Of a stretch of DNA of 64,000 bases, positions 1 through 11,949 are shown piece after piece. The notes beneath the pieces were generated by a model. The model saw only the letters and a program-made list of their open reading frames with translations, was not told where the DNA came from and ran no database searches. Source of the stretch: Quercus robur (taxonomy: Eukaryota; Streptophyta; Magnoliopsida; Fagales; Fagaceae); contig NC_065535.1 of assembly GCF_932294415.1 (NCBI RefSeq), positions 26,630,782-26,694,781 on the forward strand, written 5' to 3'. The stretch's first letter is position 1. Every line of letters begins with the position of its first letter. The position numbers were made by a program, and so were the translations under genes.

Positions 1-129
1 CTTAAAAAAAAACAAAAACAAAAACAAAGCTCAAACCAACTGGCATACTTGAAGGAAAAAAAAGAAAAAAAAAAGAAAAGAAAAAGTATACCTCACTAAT
101 TGAATAAATCAATAAAACACTATTCATGA

Positions 130-1520
130 GCCTTTGGCTCCTTTTATATAGTTAATAGATATGCTAGCTTACATAAATATTTAAAAGAAAAAAAAAACCG
201 ATAACTAAAAAAAAAGAAAAAAAAACTTTAGGTACTGTAGAAATTAATGTTAAAATGTTGTAGACTTAGCATTTTTTTATTTGATCTATAAAAAATTGAG
301 ATCTCAACAATTGTGAAAATATTGTGATAACAATAAGTGTTGTAACATTTTCTCGAAACATTTATTTTTAGTTGTGGTTGATCACAGTCTCATATTTTAT
401 TATTTTATTTCGACTTGTAAGAAATTGACACGTCAATAATTGTGAAAATATTATGAAATTTGTTGTGTCAATATAACAATATATATACTAGCTTATATAA
501 ATATTTAAAAGAAAAAAAAACCGATTACTAAAAAAAAAAAAAAAAACTTTAGGCACTGTATCTACCATGTCAGTTGAATAAACCAAAAGCACTGCACAAT
601 AAGTATTGTAACATATTCTCAAAAAATTTATTTTTAATTGTGGTTGGTCACAGTATCATTATATTTTATTATTTTATTTCGACTTGTAAGAAATTGACAC
701 ATCAATAATTGTGAAAATATTGTGAAATTTGTTGTGTTAGTATAATAATATATATACCAGCTTATATAAATATTTAAAAGGAAAAAAAAATAAAAAAACA
801 TAAACCAATTACTGAAAATAAATAAATAAATAAATAAAATTAGCCACGATAACTACAGTGCCAATTGAATAAAGCAAAAACACTGCACAATAAGTGTTGT
901 AACATTTTCTGATAACATTTATTATTTTATTTTGACTTGTAAGAAATTGACACGTCAATAATTGTAAAAATATTGTGAAATTTGTTGTGTCAGTATAACA
1001 ATATATATACCAGCTTACATAAATATTTAAAAAAAAAAAAAAAAAACTTTAGCTACAATGCCAGTTAACTAAACCAAAAGCACTGTAGCTATCGTGCATA
1101 CTCGCATTCGCGATAAAACAAAAGCACTACACAATAAGTGTTGTAACATTTTCTCAAAACATTTATTTTTAATTGTGGTTGGTCACAGTCTCATATTTTA
1201 TTATTTTATTTCGACTTGTAAAAAATTAACACGTCAATAATTGTGAAAATATTGTGAAATTTGTTGTGTCAGTATAACAATATATATACCAGCTTACATA
1301 AATATTTAAAAGAATAAAAAAAACACAAACCGATTATTGAAAAAAAAAAAAAAAAACTTTAGGCACTGTAACTATAGTGCCGGTCAATAATTCTGAAAAT
1401 ATTGTAAAATTTATTGCGCTAGTATAACAATATATATATATATACCAGCTTACATAAATATTTTTTTAAAAAAAATTAGAGACTGTAGCTCCAGTGCCGG
1501 TTAACTAAACCAAAAGCACT
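130..1520. repeat. AT-rich imperfect tandem repeat, about six partial units
   Basis: A block containing TAGCTTACATAAATATTT followed by an A-rich run recurs near 161, 487, 756, 1010, 1287 and 1446. Between these copies, a stretch that includes a TAAGTGTTGTAACATTTTCT-like motif and TTGACACGTCAATAATTGTG recurs. Spacing is uneven, about 160 to 330 bases, so the units are degenerate. No coding capacity is seen. It may be a decayed satellite or nested copies of a small element. Confidence 0.7.
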
Positions 1521-1682
1521 GTATATAAAGAAGAAAGAAAAGAAAAAGACACAAAAAAAAAAAAAAAAAAAACCTCACAAAACCAAAGCACTGTTGCCAC
1601 TACAGTGCTTGCACAGTGCAAACACACTGAATGCACAGTACCGAAGTACTGTAAGGGCATAGCCGCTTTTTATATAAAGATA

Positions 1683-1960
1683 ATTTTTAAGGGTAAAAAG
1701 GTTATTGCAATTATTAAACAAACAACAAACAAAAAGCAAGCAAGGTACTCAACAAAGCACTATTCACAGGCTCATTCACACTTTTTATATAGGTAATAGA
1801 GAAAAAGACAAAACAAACCCTCAAATGCATTCAGTCTAATTGTATTTTAAGGGTAAAAAGGTTATTGCAATTATTAAACAAACAATAAACAAAACGCAAA
1901 AGGTGCTCAACAAAGCATTGTTCATAAGCTCATTCGCACTTTTTATATAAGTAAAAGAAA
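1683..1960. repeat. Direct duplication, about 115 bp, two copies
   Basis: A segment starting near 1683 with TTTTTAAGGGTAAAAAGG and ending near 1800 with the ACTTTTTATATA motif is repeated near 1847-1956 with small differences. The copies lie about 162 bases apart. No gene is seen here. Confidence 0.7.
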
Positions 1961-1995
1961 TAGATATAGGTATATTTTGAATAATTGTTTGAAAA

Positions 1996-2130
1996 ATTGT
2001 GTGAAGTGGACGGACATGGCCAAGGCCCTAAGACCACATAAATTGTGTGAAGTGGACGGGGAATATGGATCATGGCCAAGGCCCCAAGACCACATGAATT
2101 GTGTGAAGTGGAGGGGGAATATGGACCACA
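1996..2130. repeat. Short tandem repeat, about 55 bp, three copies
   Basis: GTGTGAAGTGGA followed by ACATGGCCAAGGCC-type sequence occurs three times in direct succession. It makes a short GC-richer island in AT-rich DNA. The stretch from 2131 to about 2640 shows nothing recognisable. Confidence 0.7.
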
Positions 2131-2639
2131 TGGCTTTTGTTAAAGGTTAAAAGTTTTAAATGGCTTTTGTTAGCGTTTAAAAGTTGAATACTTTTTACAT
2201 GGCTTTTGGGTATCAGACACTAGCTGACGTCCAATTCAAAAATGCAACAACTGGTACAATATTTCTGTATATTATCCCTAAATTACACTTATTTTTATTT
2301 GGAAATCCCTAATCTTACTCTTAGTTTTATGACATAAGGATGAAGTTGCTGCAATATTTTTAAGGGAAAGAATTAGTGCATTTATTTGCACACACACCGT
2401 GGTTTTGGTTGTTTAATCATCAAATACTTTCCATAAAACGAATCTTGAGATCATAATGATCAAAATGATAGTTCATAAGCATTAATCGGACCACTAGATT
2501 AAAAGATATCCGAGAAACAAGTTTCAACGATAAAGTGCACCTGCATAAATCAAACTCTGACCATAGGTGATTATTATCTCTTAATTCTGATTGGACTATT
2601 TTTAGACTAATTTGAATTAGGTGATGTGTCATGATAGTA

Positions 2640-3824
2640 CTAGCTGGGAGTAGGGTTTATGGTAAGGTTGCATGCATTAGATTTAATCCAGGTCAAAAGC
2701 ATTTAATGATTCCTTGCAAAATAAGTACAAATTGATTAATAAAATAAATAAATAAATAATTAATTAATTAAACATATTTTGAATTAATTTGTTGAACATG
2801 AGGACCAAGAGAATCAAAAAAGAATTGAAAGACAAAGTTTAGAGGAAATTAGGTCTGAATTGAAAACGAAAACAGATGAAATGAAAAAGGGAAAAATCAT
2901 GGAGATCTGGAACCAAGTGTCAATCAGTAATTGGACAATAATCTCTAGATTTCCTTCCCTTTTTTGCTTCGGATTGATCTCCACTCAATTTGACCTTGCA
3001 CCCCACGTTTTCCTGTCAGAAAATCCAAATTTCTGAAGTCCCATAATGCCTAGAGACCTAACCCTAGCTCCCCCACTCCTAGTATAAATACCTCCTTTTG
3101 CCTCCAGTTCAAAACACTAAGGAAAACACTCAAAAACATTGGAAAAAACCCCCTAAAAATCTCAAAGCTTTCTAGCAAATTGAGAATTCTCTCTCCCTCT
3201 TGAGGTGTTGTCTAGCTTGGAGTTTTGGGAGTGTTGTGCATATAGGTAAGTTTTCTAGCCTTCTCCATTTAATTATGCCTTAGCTTTAAGATTTAAGCAT
3301 GTTTATTTTCATATTCTTAGTTAGTTCTTGTTTGTTTATCATGCAAGATCTAGGTTTTGCTTAGTTTTTCATATTTTCTATGTTTCTGGGGTTTTAATTC
3401 AAGTCGTATGATCACATGTTTAGAATTAAGGTTTCTCCTAATTATAAATATGTTTCCATATTTTTTTTATGTATATTACTAGATTCACACTTTTGAATGA
3501 TATGATATGATATTGGCTACCACAGTCTAGAAGACTGGTTTCACCAGGTAGGTTAAGTGCCTAACACCTTCGCAATCCTACAACATAGCGTCCGAACTTA
3601 GATCAATGGTTAGTAGATTAGGTTTATCCTTGTAATTTTCTTTTTCTAGATTGTAACTAGAAATCAAAGCGATGTATTTTTGTTTTAGATTTTATCTAGG
3701 ATCAAAGCCATGTAATTTTCTAGTTATTATAAAAAAGATGTACAATTTCAATTTCAAATCATCAATAACAATGATGTATTTGGTTTTCTTATTTTTCCAA
3801 TTAGATTAGTGGCAACTCCATTGT
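2640..3824 (+). mobile_element. Probable Ogre-type LTR remnant with primer-binding site
   Basis: A TATA box (TATAAATA near 3081) is followed by a transcribed-leader-like region. Further on comes the phrase GTGCCTAACACCTTC (about 3559), a motif I associate with plant Gypsy LTRs. Near 3810 the sequence TGGCAACTCCATTG resembles, with changes, the tRNA-Arg primer-binding site used by Ogre/Tat elements (TGGCGACTCC). This suggests that an LTR ends just before 3810. The left edge is not defined and no internal coding sequence follows, so this is a fragment. The LTR-phrase association is from memory, so the call is tentative. Confidence 0.4.
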
Positions 3825-4285
3825 AAAACTCTTAACCTAAAAGGGAGAATAACAACAGTAGGATTTCTCCAGTGTCTTTTGAGAGGCAATAACACGACCA
3901 TACCCCATTTGCGTGGGTCGAGTGCCAAAACCCACTGTTCTTAGGATTGGGCCGAGGATGTAGTCTCTCACAATTACACAAACTTGTTACACACATGTGG
4001 AACAAAAACTGCCACTCATAAAAACCTATATATAAGCCAAATTGCAATGAATTTTAAAGTGACACATCACTAGCCAACAACGTGCTTCCCAAGCATTAAA
4101 ATCTCTCACAAGTAGCAGCAAGAACATCTCCCCTTTACTATCAAGAACAAAAATGTTCACACCAAAATGATTATCCTGTTGAGAACAGTGCCTATGTGTA
4201 ACATGTAAGATGTATGAACATTTTTGTGAAAATAGGCCATAAGAATGAAATGGTCTTGTAACTGGGAAAAGGTGATGTAATTTCC

Positions 4286-7200
4286 TCATTGTCCATTGCA
4301 TTTTGAAAGGTCCTTGACAAAGGCATTGATGTTTATTTCAGATGATCCATTTTTTGCAGTTGCTTGTTGACATATTTGTTGAAGTTCACTTGCTCTTGTC
4401 CTCATTTCTTTCATTTCATTACTTTCTAAGTTCATGAATCTTTGCACCAATCTTGCAATTTCCTCTCTTGTCACCAAACTTTCTCCTCTCACATCTTGTT
4501 TCACCCTCCATCCAATCTTCCAATCCTCCACAATAAGCTTACTATTTTGCATTTGTTCCATACCTATGGGGAAGGTAAGAAGAGGAACACCACAAAACAT
4601 AGCTTCTTGAGTGGAACTCCAACCGCAATGAGTCCAAAAGCCCCCTATAGAAGAATGAGACAACACACTCAATTGATCACACCAGGGCACTACCAAACCC
4701 ATATCACCACAAATCTCTTTCAACCTACGAGTCTCACCACGTGCCACCCACAAGAATCTAACACCACTATCATGCAAACCAGCTGCAATTTCATCTATTT
4801 GGGCACTTGAAAAAGAAAGAAAGCTTCCCATTGAAATGTATAGAACAGAACTTCTTGGTTGGCAATCTAGCCATTCTACATGATAAAGGTCATTGTGGTT
4901 ATTACTTTCTAAGTAATTTTTTCCAAGATTGAAGTAAGGAATAGTTGGGCCAATAGTATATATGGGAATTGGCAAATCTGCTTTTAGAACATCAATAGCT
5001 TGAGATTCAAGCTCATAGGTGGAATTGAATAGGAGATATTGTGTTTTAGTCACCCATGAAAAAGCTTCGAGGACCCTATGCAACATTTTTTCGTTTCTCA
5101 AAACAATCGATGAAGGAAGATCTACTAAACGAATGGAAGAAACTCCAGGGATATAGTCTACACGCTCATCGCCATTTGCTGTAGAATGCATACAAAAAAA
5201 CAAATTGTATCAATAGAAATTAGCATTTAAAAAAAGTAAATTATCTTCGTACAAAAATAAAGGAATCATATGTAAAGATAAAGTATTTCTTTCTCTACAA
5301 ATTCAAAGTTTCTATACTTTGCTTGAATAGATTGAGTTAACAAAGACAACAAATGATTTTTTTATTAAAAAAAGAAAGTAATAATCTAACGCATCCTTGT
5401 TAAATAACTTGGACAAAATTTAATAATTCTTCATTTTGGTTCATTAGCCAATGCACTAATATTGTTGAATAAAATTCAGAACCTAAAATACAACATTTAA
5501 AGAACTATAATAATGTTATGTTCAAATAAATATATCACTACAAGAAAAAAGAACTTACTACAGCAAAAAAAGTCATTGCAATAACAACTAAAGTCGTTGT
5601 AATAAGGTGTTATTGCAATGAAAAAAAGTCGATACAAGCTGTTGCAATAAAGTCCGAGATGAATTATGCAAAACTAGATTTCGTTGCAATAAAAAAAAAC
5701 CTAGAGATGCAATAATATATAGGCGAAAAGCCACTTTTAGTCCCTACATTTTCAGGCTATTCCCATTTTAGTCCCTACATTTTATTTTTACCGCTTTTAG
5801 TCTCTATCCTAAAAAATGCTTCCCGTTTTAGTCCCTACCGTTAGATCAGAAACGGAAAGTGCACACGTGGCAAATGGCAGAATTAAAAAAATATTAAAAA
5901 TATTATATTTTATTTTAAAATAGAATAAAATTTTAGTTATCAATAATTTTAAAATAAAAATATTAAAAATTTTAGTTAAAAATAATTGTTCTTCACGTTC
6001 TTCCCCCAAGAACATGGTTGCCTAGAAAATAAGAAATTCAAGATTTTCTTCTCTTTTATTTCATTTTCTTAGCATCCAAACAAGCAAAAATATATACAAA
6101 ACCATGATTAAACTCAGATACTCCAACACAATCAACTAACAAAACCCAAAAAAAATATATTTTTAGCAACTATGGACTGAAGATACTCCAACACAATCAC
6201 TCTCTCTTCTTTCAATCATACAGTCACTCCTCCCTTCATTTCTCATCTTCCTTTCTTTCTCCCCTCTCTCTGATTTGGTGTCTCTCTCAGATCGACGTGG
6301 ACTGGAGATCGACATCGGCAGTATGGACTGAAGATCGGCGGTGATAGCGTAGTGGTTTAGAGATTGACGGCGACGTGCTAGTTTAGAGCGGTGGCGACGG
6401 TGGATTCTCTTTCTCTCACTCTGATTCTATCTCTCAAATTGGATGTGGGTTTTAGTTTTGCTTTGAATTTTTGTTGTGGGTATTGATGCCAGATTTATGG
6501 TGGCGACAGTGGGGGGTTGTTGTGTTATTGGTGGGGATGGGTTCACTGTGGGTTTACGCAGGTTGCTATAGATGTGGGTGGCAATTTGGTGGCAGTGGGT
6601 CTGTGGGTGTTCCGATTTTCTCTCTCAGATTGGGTTTAAGTTTTGGTTCTGCTTTGAATTTTTGTTGTGGGTATTTGAGTTTAATCATGGTTTTTTTTTT
6701 TTTTTTTTTAATTTTAATTTCTGGGTTTGTATTCTTGGATCTGAGTTTGTGTTCTTGTTGTTCTTGTTCAAGACACACTTAAATCTCAATTCATATGATT
6801 TTTACCTTTTAATTCTGTTTTTAATTTTTTTTATTTAGTTAAAATTAATAAATTAATTTTTTTAATTTTTTATTCCTGCCGTTTGCCACGCCAGCTTTCT
6901 CTGTTTCAGGATAGGGACTAAAAGCGGTAAAAATAAAATGTAAGGACTAAAATGGGAATCGCCTGAAAATGTAGGGACTAAAAATGGCTTTTTGTCTAAT
7001 ATATATTACCTCTATTTTTTTTTTTTTTTTTGCAATAATACTTTTTGTGTTGTCTTTTTCCTTGTAGTGTATGTTATGTACATAAATTGTATCATTAGAT
7101 ACTCTCAAATACAATGAACTTGCTACGCCATAGTCCACGTCAATACAAATAAATCATTTGACACAAAAATATGATATAAATTTAAAAAGTCACCTTAAAA

Positions 7201-9147
7201 AATTAAGCTTTGTATTACCTAATAATTTGAAGTTTGATTTGAAGTTTGTTTTTTATAGTAGGGAAATACCTAGTAAGAGCATCCACATTAATTGTGTTAA
7301 AAATTTAGCTTTTAGTACCCAAAAAAAAAAAAAAAATTACTTTATCTATTTTAACTTATAGTTTCACAACTCACCCAGTCACCTTATATCAATGCTCTTA
7401 TTTTTCACAACATAGCTAAATACTATTCATTTATGGGCAAACTATATATTAGGTCTCTATTCTTTGCATTATATTTCAATTTGATTCCTAACTTTTTAAT
7501 TGTGTCAATTTAATACTTAACCTTTCAGTGCCGTGTCAATTTAGTCTCTATCATTATATCTTAGATGAAAACTGATAACATGACAAATGACCAAAATAAA
7601 ATTTTAGTATACTGTCACATTGACAAAAGCTGATTTTTTTTTTTTTTGCCATTAAACGCGTCATCAATTTACATCTAAAAAATAACAATAAAGATTAAAT
7701 TGATATAATACTGAAAGGGTTAAATTAACATAATTAAAATGTCAAAGAACAAATTAAAATACGGTATATAATACATAGTTTACGATCGGCATCGTTTATT
7801 TATTATTTTCTCTCTCTCTTCTTCTCTGTCTCTAATTTTCTCTCTTATCAACCCACGGCTGCTCTTCTTCTTTGTCTGTCTATCTGCTTCTTCTCCCTAT
7901 CTTTAACCCACATCCACCAAACCCACAACCCAAAATCAACCAACACCACCACTGCACCAACACCACAACCACCAAACCCACATCCATATCAAATACAAAC
8001 CCCATATGAATATACACAGCCAAAATCCAATCAAGCACAACCCACAGCCAAAACCCAAAATTCGATCCTATCAAACACAGCCAAATCTGATCAAACACAA
8101 CCAAAACCAAACCCACATCCAGATCAAACACAACCCACAACCTGATTTCAACCCAAAATCCGATCTCAACCCACAACCAAAATCAACCACCACCACCATC
8201 ACAACAACCAAACCCATATGAACATACACAGAGAAGAAAGAGAGAGAGACTGAGAATAATGAACTAAGAAAGACAAAAAAAGAAAGAGTTTGGATTTTTT
8301 AATTGAAAGAAGAGAAGGCTCGGGAGAGAGGGGAGAGAGGCAGGGCGGTGAGGAAGAGGAAGAAAGAAAATAGAAAAGTGAAATGAAAGAAAGAAAGAAA
8401 AGTGACAGATGGAGAGTAAAAAATTATTATTTGTACAGCATTTGAGCTATAGTAGATTGCTATTGTAGCATATTTGCAAAAAATTTAGAAATGACAGCAT
8501 CAATATAGCAGGTTTTTTTTGCGGAATGAGCGGTTAAAAATAGCAGTATTGTAATATGGCACCATCACTCTAGTAATTTACTCAATAGCATATCCTGCTA
8601 ATAATAAATAAATAAATAATCTGTTTAATAAAGCCCCACCTGATACGTGCAATGGGAAGTGACCATTCTGAGGCAGAAGATTAAAATGGTGTAAGACTGT
8701 GAACACCGACGCAGCCAATGGCCAAAACGACGCCAACGGGATATTCCTCCGCTTCCCAACACCAACCGCCCAAAACAAAAAAGTGTCAAACAAGATAACT
8801 GTCGCCGGCGGCTCAAGCCGATCAAGGAGGCGCTCAAACGGAGCTTCCAACTTAGTCATGGTAGCTTCGAAGAAGGAGTTATGGTCAGCGGCTCGAACTA
8901 GCTCGGAAGGGACAACGTTAGGAACGGTGGCGAAGCGGATGTTGTCGGGTTTAGGCTCGGCGCCGATGAAGCCAAGCCATTCTTCGGTGACAACAAAGGT
9001 GACGATGATATCGATGTTGATCGTTTCGTTTGTTTTTGAAGCTAATATCTTACAGAGGTTCATCATGGGGTTGATGTGGCCGCGACCTGGGTAAGGCATG
9101 GCCACCACATGGTGCAACGTGGATGCTTCAGCTTCCACGGAATCCAT
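4286..9147 (-). CDS. UDP-glycosyltransferase, UGT87-like, two exons
   Basis: This is a family-1 plant glycosyltransferase, a cytosolic enzyme that moves a sugar from a UDP-sugar to a small acceptor; the acceptor cannot be read from sequence. Exon 1 is 9147-8640 and exon 2 is 5178-4286. The donor is CAG|GTGGGG and the acceptor CTACAG|CAAATG, joined in phase 1 to give 466 residues, a normal length for the family. Visible landmarks are the N-terminal YPGRGHINP motif with the presumed catalytic His24, its likely Asp partner at 121 (ILFDTF), and a 44-residue PSPG sugar-donor box at residues 335-378. That box runs from the Trp of VPWCDQ through HCGW to a terminal Gln in GMEQ. No stop or frameshift was found. 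The 3461-bp intron is stuffed with transposons. The UGT87 assignment rests on recalled similarity; membership of the UGT family is firm. Confidence 0.88.
5536..7069. mobile_element. Small non-autonomous CACTA element in the UGT intron
   Basis: The left end reads CACTACAAGAAAAAAG and the right end is the inverse complement CACTACAAGGAAAAAG. A 3-bp target duplication TAT flanks it (5533-5535 and 7070-7072). Termini and duplication length are diagnostic of the CACTA (En/Spm) superfamily. Once the nested MULE (5722-6996) and its duplication are removed, only about 250 bp remain, with GCAATAA-type subterminal repeats and no transposase. It is a CACTA-type MITE. Confidence 0.85.
5722..6996. mobile_element. 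Non-autonomous MULE-type element nested in the CACTA element
   Basis: Inverted terminal repeats of at least 90 bp (5722-5815 and 6908-6996) contain repeated phrases such as TTTTAGTCCCTACATTTT. A perfect 9-bp duplication TAATATATA flanks it (5713-5721 and 6997-7005). Long TIRs with a 9-bp duplication indicate a Mutator-like element. The interior around 6180-6780 is GC-richer and holds short open frames that I do not recognise. No transposase is seen, and I cannot prove host-gene capture. Confidence 0.85.
7277..8570. mobile_element. 1.3-kb insertion in the UGT intron, family unclear
   Basis: TAGTAA occurs on both sides (7271-7276 and 8571-8576), and the partial paralog at about 18930 lacks this whole segment and looks like the empty site. 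The left end begins GAGCATCCACATT. The right end, on the minus strand, begins GAGTGATGGTG. These ends are too different for me to call a superfamily. A CT-rich stretch (7800-7900) and a CCCA/ACAA-rich low-complexity stretch (7900-8220) fill the interior, and a foldback element is nested near 7436-7785. Confidence 0.6.
7436..7785. mobile_element. Foldback MITE, about 350 bp
   Basis: The left arm (about 7436-7550, beginning GCAAACTATATATTA) is the imperfect inverse complement of the right arm (about 7665-7785, beginning GTAAACTATGTATTA on the minus strand). Both arms contain the phrase CAATTTAAT. There is no coding capacity. A clear target duplication was not found. Confidence 0.6.
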
Positions 9148-9200
9148 CTACGAATATTATAGAAGGATATCTTATATTGAAGTGAAAGTGGGAACGAGGA

Positions 9201-9209
9201 TTTTATATA
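9201..9209 (-). promoter_or_regulatory. TATA box of the UGT gene
   Basis: On the minus strand this reads TATATAAAA, about 55 bases upstream of the ATG at 9147, which leaves a short 5' leader of roughly 25-30 bases. This is a positional inference without transcript evidence. Confidence 0.55.
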
Positions 9210-9739
9210 ATTTGGCAGGACTCCACTGTAGAGGAACTAATAACTTGAAAGATAAGCTAACAGTCAAAGTGATGATAGCCAGTGATTTAACAAAAGAGTT
9301 TTGTAATTACAAATAGTATTAGGACGCAAACTTTGTCACGTATTTTAACAGTTTACACGCGTCAAGTTGGGATTCATCTAAACCTCATATTTTTAAATGG
9401 AACACTTTAAAGTTTAAATCTCAAACTTTCAAAAATGTACATTTGATCATGTGTGAGGGTGAGCTTTATTTGGGGTTCTTTTTTGTTTGGATACAATTAT
9501 GAAATATGGGGGGTTTTTAAAGTATGTCATTTAAGAATCTGTGGTTTAATGTGTTCATCTATAACAGTACGGGATTTTTTTTTTGGGTATTTCCCCTCCC
9601 TTTTTTTATATATTTTTTTTATAAGTTCTTTGTTAGAGTGATAATATTTTTTTTTTTTGAACTTGTTTGAATGATAATATGATATTGTAGCTTAATGTGT
9701 ACAGTTATATAGTGTCGCATGCCATGACGTCAGGCTCAG

Positions 9740-9870
9740 GACAAGAAGGAAAACATTTGTTAATTTTCTACTTCCTTTCTTCTAATGAATTGTTAATTTT
9801 TTACTGGCCTGATCTGATTTTGAAAGAATCACAAATATAAAAAATGCAAACACATTCAAAGTAAGCAGTC
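9740..9870. repeat. UGT upstream segment shared with 19465-19560
   Basis: A stretch including TTGTTAATTTTCTAC, an AAAGAATCACAAATATAAAAA-like phrase and GCAAACACATTCAA matches about 19465-19550 with small changes. With the intron and exon matches listed elsewhere, it shows that part of the UGT locus was duplicated. The rest of 9210-10157 shows promoter-like AT-rich DNA and no gene. Confidence 0.6.
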
Positions 9871-10166
9871 CGACTAAGGCTATGTTTGGTTTTAAGGGAA
9901 TGGGAAAGAAAAGATAGGAAGATGAGATAAATGAAATGAAATCCCATGTTTGGTTAGGATGTATAGGGGTGAAGGAAAGAAAAAATGGAGGATCCATTTT
10001 CCTCCATGGCCCACCAAATTCTTTCCCCCCAAATTGGGAGGAAAGGGAGAGAGAAAAGAGAGTTTTGATAGTGGAATCCACCGACAAACGATACTTCCCT
10101 CCATTTCTCTCTTACACACTAAAGAACTTACACTCCATTTGTTTCAAAGTAAAATATTTTTATATT

Positions 10167-11635
10167 GGAAAAATTACAATAAACTCACTTGTGGTTTAGC
10201 CTGTTTTCACTTTGCCTACCCGTGATATAAAACTTAACACTTTGTCCACTTGTGTTTAGCTCCGTTTGGGTCTCTGTTACCCACCTTTGACTTTTCCGTT
10301 AAAAAACAACTTCTACCACCAAAACATAAAATAACACAAATTAAAAAAGGTAGGGTTTGAATTTTTTGAAAGAGCTAGCTTGGGTTATGGGGTTTTGTGT
10401 CTCTATGCAAACTACTAGTCCTCTGTTGAAATTCCTTTGAAAAATAATCAAGAAAGAAGGCAAGAAAGATAGGATTGTTAATGATGAACCATTAGAAAAG
10501 GTTTACATTGGGACCCACTACAGAGTGGAAATCAAAATTAAGACTCATCCTTTTGTTGATTGGGAACAAAAAAGCGTGAAAACACTATAATAATGTACAA
10601 GAACTCCAATAATGCACAAAATGTCTCTGTAACACACTAAAAGAAAATATCTCTCCCATCTCTCACACTAAAATTCAAAAATCATTGTCTCAAAAAATTA
10701 AAAATTCAAAAAGCAAATAAAACGCTATCTTCTTCTCCTCCTCCTTTATATATAAGTGAGTCATAGAAAGGGACACGACAATTTTTTTAAAAGCAACTCC
10801 GCAGTTGAATAAAGGAGGTTCTAAGTTTCCATTTTTTTCACAACAACAGAAATAGAAACAATTATCCAAAAGAGTTTTAGAGTTTAAGAGTTCATTTTGT
10901 TTTATTTTCAAAATTTGCTTTCAAAAATAGATTTGTTTTTCAAAACACTTTTCTTTTTGAAAAATATGGCATTGGGAAAGAGATGCGGTAGTTCTTTGAA
11001 ATTGAAGAGCGTGGTCGGTGATGAAGAGCTAGGGTGGGTATGTGAGGTATGCAGGAGCATTTGGGAGGAAGAGGATTTTGATTTTGAATCATTTCTAGGG
11101 TTTGGGGATCGATTCAGCTCTGAAAATGCCATCGAAGAACATGTTTGGCGAGAGATTGGGTTTGAATTCTGAAAGGTCTCTTCTCGAAGCCTTGCCTCAG
11201 GATATTCTAGTTAGTGCCAAATTTCCGTAATCTCAAAGCTTTTGATTCTGTTTTTGAATCAGATTGAAATTGTTTTTGTTAGTGAAATTGGAATCGAAAA
11301 TTGACACTTCTGGTTTTTTTTACTGAGCAAATTAGGGTTTTGTGCGATGTGAATCATGAAGATTTGAAGCAACTATTCCATGTTTTGAAATGCACTAGAG
11401 AAGCTCTTTCAAAACCCCATAACCCAAGCTCTTTCAAAAAAATTCAAACCCTAACTTTTTGATTCGTGTTAAGTTAGGTTTTGGTGGTAAAAGTTGTTTT
11501 TTAATGGAAAATCCAAAGGTGGGTAACAAAGACCAAACAGAGCTAAACACAGGTGGGCAAAGTGTAAAGTTTTAAACCACGGGTAGGCAAAGTGAAAACA
11601 GGCCAAACCACAGGAGGGTTTATTGTAATTTCCCC
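10167..11635. mobile_element. Pack-MULE carrying an F-box gene fragment
   Basis: Inverted terminal repeats of about 230 bp (10167-10396 and about 11407-11635) begin GGAAAAATTACAATAAAC and GGGGAAATTACAATAAAC. A perfect 9-bp target duplication TTTTATATT flanks the element (10158-10166 and 11636-11644). No transposase frame is present. The interior carries part of a plant F-box gene with an intron, the hallmark of a Pack-MULE that copied genomic DNA. Confidence 0.88.
10966..11403 (+). pseudogene. Captured F-box gene fragment (SKIP27/FBS-like)
   Basis: The fragment starts with an ATG and MALGKRCGSS, a start I associate with the SKIP27/FBS1-like F-box proteins. Near 11127 the frame shifts by one base. 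The new frame runs through RSLLEALPQDIL, the start of an F-box, and ends at 11209 before a GTTAGT donor. A second piece (11328-11403), behind a TACTGAG acceptor, continues with RVLCDVNHEDLKQLFHV, the middle of the F-box. Intron retention shows that DNA, not cDNA, was copied. Frameshift and truncation make it a fragment rather than a working gene. F-box proteins are substrate adaptors of SCF ubiquitin ligases; this copy would lack a complete domain. Confidence 0.75.
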
Positions 11636-11904
11636 TTTTATATTTTACAATGATTGTTTTGCAGTAAAATATTTTTAGTCAACCAAAACAACTAAGGCAA
11701 ATTTGTGTAAAATGTTTTACACTTAGAAATATAAATATTGGTAAAACATTTTACATTTTGTGCACTCTTTCAATTCCAATACTCTGCCTCTCTCTCATTC
11801 TCACGCTCTCTCAATATTCTCTCCACAACCAAACCCACCATGGTCCTTCTCTCCCACCTATCATAAGCTCCACCTTCTTAGGCACCACTCATCACTGGCT
11901 CCAC

Positions 11905-11910
<6 letters not shown>

Positions 11911-11946
<36 letters not shown>
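11911..11946. repeat. (GT)18 microsatellite
   Basis: Eighteen uninterrupted GT units. The surrounding DNA (11645-12620) is AT-rich with no recognisable gene. Confidence 0.95.

Positions 11947-11949
<3 letters not shown>

Noticed and set aside
7900..8220. Open frames on both strands rich in Pro, Asn, Gln or Trp, Val, Gly
   Set aside because: Product of a CCCA/ACAA low-complexity stretch inside a transposon insertion, not a gene.
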